Assembly (NCBI GenBank): GCA_027625915.1
Contig: JANTQA010000051.1
Coordinates: 2,666,501 to 2,730,500, forward strand
Direction of reading: 5' to 3'
From: Anaeramoeba flamelloides
Taxonomy: Eukaryota; Metamonada; Anaeramoebidae
DNA length: 64,000 nt
How positions within the stretch are numbered: position 1 is the first letter of the stretch; each line of letters opens with the position of its first letter. The notes below the pieces were generated by a model. It ran no database searches and had not been told where the DNA came from. It saw only the letters and a program-made list of their open reading frames with translations. The position numbers and the translations under genes were made by a program. Positions 49,901 through 59,600 of the stretch are shown piece by piece.

Positions 49901-50479
49901 CAAAGCCACTGGCAACTCTCTGCGTCCATGATTTTTCACATTCTAAACTTTGCGAGCTTTATGAAAATGATTTTATTTTTGATAAATTTGAATGTAATTG
50001 GAGTGGAGATGGAAAGTAAAGATATATATTTTTTTTGAATTCTAGTTCACTCATAATAAGAACAAAAATTTTAAATTTTTCATTTTTTTTAACTTTTTTT
50101 TTTTTTTTTTTTTTTTATTTTTTTTTATTATACTTTCCCAATAAACAAAAAATCAATAATCAACAAATAATAAAGATATGCCATTACCGGTTCGTATGAG
50201 AATTATTATTATTTATTTGACTGGAAAAAAAATAAAGGAATGCTGATTGATGGCTCAAAAACAACAAAAATTTATTCAAAATTCTATGAAACTCAAAATC
50301 CAAATGAAAATTCAAATAATATTTTTAGTAATAATAATAAATTAAGTTATGACTCAGACAATGTTGATTTTTCAAAAAAAATTTTTAATGTTTCATGGAA
50401 CCCATATAACCCATTTATTGCCGTTGCAGCAACAAATATCCTATATTTATACACTGGGAAAGTTGGCTCCAAAAAATAA
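46905..50479 (+). CDS. PP2A regulatory subunit B (B55/PPP2R2), 487 residues
   Basis: B55 is the WD-repeat regulatory subunit that directs PP2A (scaffold A plus catalytic C) to substrates. Exons: 46905-47075, 47543-47816, 48980-49267, 49589-50015, 50176-50479; introns 467, 1163, 321 and 160 nt, all GT-AG and in phase. The product follows B55: [10 protein letters not shown]...[56 protein letters not shown]...[101 protein letters not shown]. Human B55 is about 447 residues; the excess is mainly an acidic insert at residues about 61-94 (E-rich, with nine consecutive Glu) between GGRVILFQ and [10 protein letters not shown]. The start ATG gives the family-like [13 protein letters not shown]. Confidence 0.97.
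48896..48974 (+). repeat. Pyrimidine microsatellite (TTCTC)n at the 3' end of PP2A-B intron 2
   Basis: About 70-80 nt almost entirely of C and T, with at least six tandem CTCTT-type units, ending immediately before the acceptor TTCTTCAAAG at 48979. It can serve as a strong polypyrimidine tract. Confidence 0.85.
49394..49588 (+). repeat. A/C-only repeat (CAAAAAA)n at the 3' end of PP2A-B intron 3
   Basis: About 195 nt made almost wholly of A and C, in CAAAAAA, CAATAACAAAA and similar units. It includes an imperfect duplication of a segment containing TTTCTCCAAAAAA, and ends directly in the acceptor AAAAG at 49588. Confidence 0.85.
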
Positions 50480-51059
50480 TTGGATGATTTTTCAGATAGA
50501 AATATCACTATAGAAATATTTTTTTATTTTATATGTTTTTAATTAAAACCAATACAAACAAAAATAATAACAATGCAACAAAATATAATTTCAAAAACTA
50601 CAAAAATTCTTTAATTTTATTTTGTTTTTATTTTGAGGAAAAAAAAAAAAAACTAGAAACAATTTTGATAATAAATTCTTATTATTATTTTTTATTTTTG
50701 ATTTATTTTTAAAATTATATTGTTAAATATTTTCTTAAAAAATAGGAAACTAATTTCAATAAATTATTATTCCATGAAAAATAAAAATCCCCCATAATTT
50801 ATCAAATCATTGTAAATTAAAAAAAAAACCAATAATTAATGACACCTGCCTTAAAGAAACTCACAAATTAGCAAATAAAGTTATTTAAAAACTAAACTAT
50901 CTTAGTGGAATTAAAGTTTTTCATTGAGAAATTGAAATAAAATAGATCCAAAAGAAGAACTAGCATCTTTTTTAATACACCTTATTGTATCAGCGTTCAA
51001 ATCTTTTACCAATGGCCATTAAAAAGAGTAATTTATTTTTTTTCGTAATAATTGAACAT

Positions 51060-51650
51060 TCCTTATAAATATGAAACAAATCCTACAAGATCCTTTTAAG
51101 TAAACTTTGTTTCAGTAAAAAGGGTACCAACATTTTTTTCAAATATCAAATATTTTTTATAATTGACCTTTAAAGATTAAATAAGATTTAAGAAGAATAA
51201 TTAAGACATCAAAGAATAGTTGGTATCCCGTCTGAAAAAAAACTAATAAATCAATGTATTTTCTTAAAAATTGAAAAACCCAAATTCTTATGTCACACAA
51301 GGAGAAAAACACCAATGTACATTTTGATCAAAGATTCAAGAACAAATACAATTTCAAGAGACATAAATATAGCTTCTCTACAATCTTTTTCACTTTATCA
51401 ATAACCTTAGAATAACATATTTTTGCCAAGTGACTATCGAATCTCGCAATAAAAAAAAATTTGCAACTCAATTACGGAATAAAAAATAAATTTCGAAAAA
51501 ACAGAAAAAAAAAAGAGAAAAAATGAGAAAATGATATCAATTTTGGAATTTCAGAAAACAATTTTTTCTTCATAATATGCATTCAAACCCTTTGAAAACA
51601 TGTGACTCACACATTTTAACCTTTCACCTTTGACTGAAAAATGATTTATA
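51060..51650. repeat. Dispersed repeat, family H, copy 3
   Basis: Matches the other family H copies (ATAATTGACCTTTAAAGATT, ACTAATAAATCAATGTATTT, ATAGCTTCTCTACAATCTTT, CTTTGACTGAAAAATGATTT). It ends about 40 bp from the TIR of the family B element. Confidence 0.55.
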
Positions 51651-51689
51651 ATCAAGGGTAATTGGAACTTATTCTTCAAATACAAATTA

Positions 51690-52896
51690 GAGGTTTTGGT
51701 GATAACATATATTATCATGATATTAACCATAAAATCGCGAGAGTATAAAAAAATCGCGATTAGTCAAACTTTATTGCGATAATCAACATTATCGTGATAT
51801 TCACATTATCGCAAAAAAATGAAAAATTATTTTTTTGATTTCACCTTAAAAAAATCTCTTGACTTTTACAAAGCCTCGAGACTCTAACAACACTTTCCCT
51901 TTTTTAGAGGTTTGAAAGTGTATGTAAGGGTTAGGAACTGTCTTCAAGTGTTTGAAAGTTTTGAAAGACAGAAAATTTTTATAAAGGGAATGAGTTTGGT
52001 TTGTTGTGGAAAAAAAAATTTATTCTTTTCATTTTTTTTTTAACAAAATATAAAATCTCAAACAAATTTTATGATCAAACTAATAATTCTCCATTTCAAC
52101 AATACACTTGAATATAAGATAGGTGTGTTTTCTTAAAATCGAGTTGTTACCTTCACAATTTTAAATAGCCAAAAAGAAAAGAAGAATAATTTTCCATTCT
52201 TATTGGTGATCGATAAAACAAAAACCACTAAGCTCTAATTGTGTTTTCTGTCCAATACAAAGATACAAACAAGAAAAAGAAGAAGAAAACAATTGTATAA
52301 AAAATCTTAATAATTGGTGATCATCTTGTAAGGATTTTGTGAAAGCTTTTGAAGAGTTATCCAACTCCTTTTAGCTTTCGGAGAATATTGAAATGTTTTT
52401 TAACCCAAGAACACATTCTTTAAAGAACAGACTAAGGGTTGGTTGTTTTAGAAGCTAATTATTCAAGGCAATTTACAATACCACGATTAACTGAAAAAAT
52501 ATTTCTTTATCTTTAGTTATTATTGTTGTTGATCTAAAAGGATCGATCGGTTTGACAACCAAATAAAATGAAAACACAACAAAACTCTTTGATCTGATCC
52601 TTGATCGAATCAAGTATTATTTTTGTTGTGTTTTCAAAGAATAACTTTTTTTCACATAATCTATTTTTTGATCAAAAAAAAATTCTTTGTAAAAATATTT
52701 GTCAATTAACCCAAAAATCCATCAATTATTATATCAAGGTTTACATTTTAATCACGATATTTTGGCATTTATCACGATTTTAAAATAATTATCACGATTT
52801 TATAGAATATCGTGATTTGTTGTAATTATCGCTATAATATTGAATATCGCGATTTTCTGATTTCTCGTGAATTAAGCATGTTATCATCAAAACCTC
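51690..52896. mobile_element. ATCGCGAT-array TIR element (family B), copy 2, 1207 bp
   Basis: Same ends (GAGGTTTTGRTGATAACAT, mirrored at 52896) and TA flanks (51688-51689, 52897-52898) as copy 1, with high similarity throughout. The right array has about seven units against about nine in copy 1, and more units have become ATCACGAT, ATCGTGAT or ATCGCTAT. No coding capacity. Confidence 0.75.
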
Positions 52897-53065
52897 TAAA
52901 ATATTAAACACAAAACATTGATATAAAATATTTATTATATAAATTGTATTCTAGTCACAATCTAATCAATTTGAATAAAATATGTTAAGAATGTAGATGT
53001 CTAATTATTATTTAAAATAAAAAATAAGAATAATATGTATATATTTAATTATAAAGATTATTTTT

Positions 53066-55479
53066 TTACAAAAAGCCAATATTGGAAATATTATTTTGCA
53101 AAAGAGTATCTTTTATTGCGGCAAACACATATTTCATGTTATCTGAATCGGTTGCAGTTGTAAAAAAGGGATAGATCATTTTTTTTTTATTTTTGTTTAA
53201 TTTTAAAAATTTATTGCAAATAAATTTTTGAGCTGATTCCAAATTTTTTCCTTTATAATCCTTAAAATATTTTTTTAAGTTGCTTTCTTGAATCTTTTTT
53301 TTAAACAAATCAAATTTATTTAAAAATAGAATCATTGAAGAACTTTTCAACCATTTCGAATTTACGATTTCTTCAAAAAGCAATAAAGATTCCCTCATTC
53401 TGTTTGTGTTTGTTTCTTCAAAAAGTGTTTGATTATATTCATTAATTGCGACAACAAATATCACAGAGGTTACATTTTCAAAGCAATGAATCCATTTTTT
53501 TCTTTCATTTCTTTGGCCACCAACATCAGTTATTCTTTTTAAGGTTTTATAAACAATTGAGTGATTAAATAATAAAAAATATATTTAAAGGTGAGTTGAA
53601 AAAGTTTGACTTTTTTTTATAGAAAAAATCTGAAAGAGTGTAAATATTATAATCAAAGTTGCTTATTTCGAAAATTCACCCCATTTTCTGTAAACACATT
53701 GTTTTCTAATAAAAAAAGTTTTTGATAACATGTTATAAACGTGTTGCAAAGGTGTTATAAACGTTTAAAATGCCATAAAATTTCATAGTAAAAACTTTTA
53801 TAACATTATGTTTGTTATATAATGTGTTGTAAAAATTTGTAACATGTTATAATTCTGTTATAAGAATATTGTTTTCAAAAAAAATATTGAAAAAATCATC
53901 ATGTAAAAAGGAAATTTTGTTATAAAACTGTTATATCGAAGTTATAAAAAATTTTTTTATTTGGGTTTATTTCTAAATTATTATTATTTTTATTTGAGGT
54001 GTGATACATTTAAATCCATACAATAAATCAAATATTAATACCTACAAGTTTAATATAAATTAATTGGGAAACTATTAAGTTTTATCATTTTTTTAATCTT
54101 TTTAAATATTTGTTTATTTATTTATTTTTTTCTTCTTTTTTGTTTGATTGATTATTCTTCACATCTTTTAAAATCAATTTTTAATTTTGAAAGGAATATA
54201 TTTAATGATAGAGTATATAATTGCATGAAATATTGCCCAGTAGGGCAAAATAAAAACAATAATGTTTAGATCCAAAAGAGCAATCATATAAAATTTATTT
54301 CTTTCAAAGTTGGGGCTGATTTTTACACACATATCAATTATTTTTTTAGATTTTAACCTTTGAAGAAAAAATAAGAAATAAACCCCATTCCAAAAATTTG
54401 GACACACCCAAAATCAAAAATAGGCAAAAAAAAAACCCAATTTATTGTATTTTCCCAAACCTAATATAAAACTACATTTAAGTTACAAGGTATTAATGTT
54501 TTTATAAGTAATCATTTTCATCCAAATAAAAGAAAAAAATTTAAAACTCAAAAATAAAAACAGGTGTGTCCAAAATAATGAAACGAGCGGAACAAAAAAT
54601 GTATTGGTAAATTTGTTGAAATTTCACCAACCATTGTTGATCGATCAAATGATAAGATACCATCTACCAATTGTATTTGATTTTCCAATTTAACAAACTC
54701 AACACTAACCTTCTATCAACCATTGAAAAAAATTTCGAGATCTAACCAAACAGATTACGTAACTGCAAAAAAGGAAATGAAAACAAAACAAAAAAGACAA
54801 AAAATGAAATTGTTTGTAAAATCAAAATTCTTTCCAATTTGAATTTAAAGTACAGTAATGATGTTCTTTCACCTGTATAAACTGTGTCCAAATTTTTGGA
54901 ATCTAGTTTACATAAAATAATAAACATCAGAGAACAGTTGATATACGTATGAAGCAAAAACAATAAAACAATAGTTTTTCTTAAAAATTGAAAAAGTAAA
55001 ATTCCTAGGCTAATCAATTGAAAAAAACAACAATTTTCATTTTGATCTTCAATTAAAGATGAAAGAAAATTCAAATCAGAAATAAATATGATTTTTTTCA
55101 AAGATCATTTTCCCACTATTTCAATACATTTGAATATCAAGAGTTTTAACCAAGAGATTATTGATCTTTCAATAAAAAAATTAATTTCAAATGGAGTAGG
55201 TGTCATAAAAAAAAACCAAAAAAAAAATCAAAATGTCCAAAAATGTTTTTAAAAAAATTACGATTTTGAAAATCTAAGACTTCAATTTTTTCTTCTAACA
55301 TCCATTTAAACCTTTTAAATACATGTATTTCTCCGATTACTAACCCCCTTTGACTGTAAAATAGTTTCTTTAATTTGTTTCCTGATAAAATGTGTTTTTT
55401 TTTTCAAAAAAGAATATAAAAAAGGAATAGAATCATAAATGGAGATGAAAATAAAAAGTTCACACACACAAAAGAGAAA

Positions 55480-55520
<41 letters not shown>

Positions 55521-56659
55521 AAAGAATTATCAGAATTTGAAAAAAAATATTTTGAATAATTTTTAAAAATTATTTGGTAAAAATCAATGACTTATAACGA
55601 AATTGGTTAAGAGAGAACAGTCCAGAATTTTTAAAAAGTAAGTAACTTTTTTTAGATTGAAAAAATTAAAACTTTTGAAAAAAAAAAAGTTGTTAAAAAA
55701 GTACTTTTCGTCCCACAATAACCTTTTAAAGTTTCTCATTTTTGGTTTATTCAAAATAAAATAGCCTGAAAAAATGGGCTGATTTTAAAAAAATCTTCAC
55801 CTTTGTAAAATAAAAAACTAGAAAACAGTATTAAAAAAATTTTTCACTTTTATAAAATAGCGTAATTTCAATTTTTTTTTTAATTTTTATTTATTGTGTT
55901 TGAATACCAAAACAAAAACAAATGACATTTCATATTTCAAATAAAATAGTTACCATTTTTTGAATCCGATTTATCTTTTTATTATATAAATTTATCTAGT
56001 AAAAAAAGATATTAATTTAAATAATAACTAAAATTATTATATATATATATATATATATTTATTTTTAATCTAATTTCTTTTAAGGTGAAACACTAAGAAA
56101 GAAATTTTAAAGAATTACAAGATTGACATAAAATTTATTTTCAAGAGGAGTTTTTTTTTTATCTACTTATTTATAACAATCCACAATAGTGAAGTAATTT
56201 TAAAAGTATTTCAAATATTATTTTCTTTTTAAATAGATTTATACGCAATGGATTATAGCAAAACAAAGTATTTTACTAATATTCAATAATTATTTATATT
56301 TCATTTTTTCTCGTATTTTAAACTCGCTTTTAAAGACCCCTTTCTTTATGATTTCCAATGAGATTGATTTTTTTGGACTAATTTTTTATTTAATAAATTT
56401 AATAAAATAAATATAAATAAAGAAATAAAGTAAAGGGTTATTACAAAAATTTAATTCCTTCGTAAGCAAAAAGTGTTTCTGTAATTCCAGTTGTACGCGA
56501 CCGAGTTTTTAAAATATCTTGATATGTTGGAACGTAATTTGGATTGACAATTCTATCGATGTTTTCTAAAAGGCTTTTTTTATTGGTAAAATAAATCAAT
56601 ATAAGAAAAATTTAAAAATTATATAAATAAATAAAACAATAGTAAAAATAAGTATGTAA

Positions 56660-56690
<31 letters not shown>

Positions 56691-59600
56691 GTATATAAAC
56701 TCAATTCCAAAAAATGGTACACAAAAAAAAATTAAATTAATAAAAATATACCCCAAAATACATGATACTTGAACATTAAAATAATAAAAGACCCGAAAAT
56801 ATTTAATTAATACTATTTATATATTTTATAGTAAATTTAAAATTCAATTCGAAAAATAAAAAAGCAAAAATAAAAAAAAGTGTGCCCCTATTTTTGGAAC
56901 ACGGTTACCAAAAAATCCATTTTTATTGAAAGAAAAATTAATAAAAACTATTAATAGATTCAGCTTGTCTTTTGATAACTAAATCCATTGTTTTAAATAT
57001 AGAGTTTACTAATTATCTTAGGTTTCCCAACTCAAAGTATTTCATACATTAGTGAAAATTTTAAAAATTCTTCTTCGTTTTTTGGTTACAATTTTTCAGT
57101 TTAGTATCATAAATTCCCAATTGGATTTAAATTTGTGGAATTGGGGGTCAAGGGTCCAGAACATTACATCCCCGATTTAAGTAAGTTTGTGTTTTTTTTT
57201 TGAGGTATGTGGACAAGCTCCATCCTTTTGGAAAATCCATTTCAACTCACTATATTCTGAATTAGCGAGTTGAATTTCCTTTGATTTTTTTGATAATATC
57301 ATTAATATTACATTCAGTATTCACACTTCCATTAATAATAATAAGGTCTGTTTGTAGGACATGTGTCCTAGCACACCATATCATGATTTTTTTTCAAAAA
57401 AAATTTTTCTCGATAAAAAAAGAATCTTTTTTCTTTTTGAGAGAAAAAAAAAAAATTTTTTTTTGTGATCAGAATGAAAACTTTTAAATTTCATTTTAAA
57501 GTGATTTTGAGATTTTCGAAAAGTTTTGAAAAAAAAGAAATTTTTTTTTTTTTTAAAAAAAAAGAATACAAAAAAATCAAAAAATTATTGAAAATCAAAA
57601 ATCAAAAAATAATGAAAAAAATGATAAATAATTAACTTTAAAATTATTTACATTGATTGTTAATATCTAATGTTTCTATTTAAGAGTCAAATATCACTTT
57701 TCTTGGAATTAAATTGATTTTGAAGGTGTGCCCCAATTTTTGGAATTGAGTTTATATTAAATGGAAATTTCTAATTTGTGTTTTATCTAAATAAAATTGA
57801 ACAATTGAAGAATAATATAAAAGAATTGAACCAAAAAAGTCAATTTTAAAAAACTATTGGAAAAAAAAAAATTGTTAATTTTTGACTTGAAGTTCAAAAC
57901 AATGAAAAGACCTTTTTCAGTAAATCTCCTTTTTTTTAACTTTATTTTAAATTAACCTAGATTTTTTAAAAAAATTCATTTCTATAAATATTCTAAAATA
58001 AAACCTATTTTAGAAAGTTTCTTTGATTTAAAATAAAAAAAATAATTCTTTATCTTTATTAAAAACTTGTTTAAATACTTAATCAATAGTATTTGAACAC
58101 TTTTAGCCCCTCATTCCAAAATTTGTACTCTCAAAATCAAAAATAGGGGAAATAATTAACTCAATGTTATGTTTATTTTCAAAATTTTATGTTAAATAAG
58201 ATTTAATTTATCAAGTATTAATTGTTTACATTTTAATCCATATTTTATAAGAATAATATCAAAAACTGGAGCAAGTATTGACCAACCCAGAGTTTCAGTC
58301 TATAAAAGAAAGAATTAACTCAAAAAGAAATTAAAAATTCTTTTCTTTAAACTATATGAGAAAATTTAAAGTTTTCAAAAAAAAAAAAGACCAAAATTTT
58401 CATTGCGAAATAGATAACTTAAAATTATTAGCAGTAAATATAAATTAATTAAGAGAAATAGAGAATTTGCGTCTTGGTGAATGATAGAAATTAAATTTCA
58501 TATTTTAGAAAACAAAATTTTCTAATTGGCAAATAATTTCTATTTCTTATAATTTTTAATGGTAGGGATGGAATGGCTGTAAGAACAATATCAATGAAAA
58601 GTTGTATTTTCAAGTTTTTTCAAGCCGTAGGGTTCCTGTGGAGTCTCATGGAGTGCCAAGTTTTTTTTTTATTACAAAAAGTAAAAAAATCCTAACAGTG
58701 CCTTTCTTGATTTTTCTGTTTTATTGTATAAAATGTTAATTTTTGGAATAAACAGAAAAATCAAGAAATCCCCCACAATAAAAAACATTTAAGATGGAAG
58801 GATTATACCTCCATATTAAATATCAGAACCTTCTCAAATCAAAGAAACAAAGATTTTTATGTTTTTGATCCGAAGAAAACTAATACAATCAGAATCTTGC
58901 AATTTATCCAAAAAATCTTTCAATTTAAAATTATTCATGATATCGATCATTTATCATGGTACTGCCCATTCTATTAAGAAAAGGGAAGAATTAGATCCAA
59001 TAATTAATTCAAATGAATAAAAAAACAATAAGAATAATATCGAAGATACAGTTATCAAAAGAATACATACCATCAACTATAATCCGTGTTTCAAAATACA
59101 ATCTGTTATTTTTTTTTCTTTTTGTTCCAATGTAACATCCACTCTACTACCAAATAGTATACCTAATTTCAAATCAATTTTGAAAATAAAAGTCTGGATA
59201 TTTTCAGTAAAAATTTAAATTAGGAATACAATTAGTTCTAATTTTTTCGTATTTATCTTGTTTTTTTTAAATGTAATGATTTTTTGATTGATATAATATT
59301 TTCATCAAAAATTTACTCTATTTTTTGAGAAAATTTTTGCAATTTGATCCTTCATTTTTTGAATTTCTTTTTAAATGATCGAGCTTGAAGAAACCAATAC
59401 CATATTTAATTAATGATTATTGCCAGTTTATTTGAACGTTGAATGTAAAGGTCTTCTATAGAAAAAAAAACACGTTTTTTATTTTGAAACACCGATTAAA
59501 CTTTTCTCCAGACATTATTATGACAACAATACTGTTAATTGTAAAATAAAAAGATCAAAATTTTCATTGAGATTTCCAAAAAATCACATCCCAAGAATTA

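Larger units (their letters stand above)
50480..53065. other. Intergenic repeat region between PP2A-B and G-alpha
   Basis: The 3' ends of the two genes face each other. The region holds a family H repeat (51060-51650) and the second ATCGCGAT element (51690-52896). Nothing else assignable. Confidence 0.65.
53535..56444 (-). other. G-alpha intron 3, 2910 nt
   Basis: Donor TTTTT|GTAATA at 56444; acceptor TTAAAAAG|AATAACTG at 53535. Holds a GTTATAA motif cluster (53720-53955), a family H repeat split by a TA-flanked element (54330-55370), an A31 run and an (AT)n tract near 56040. Confidence 0.85.

Noticed and set aside
54742-55101. 119-codon minus-strand ORF
   Set aside because: Lies across a transposon end and family H repeat; the other family H copies do not keep it open, and the protein is mostly Phe/Leu/Ile from T-rich tracts.
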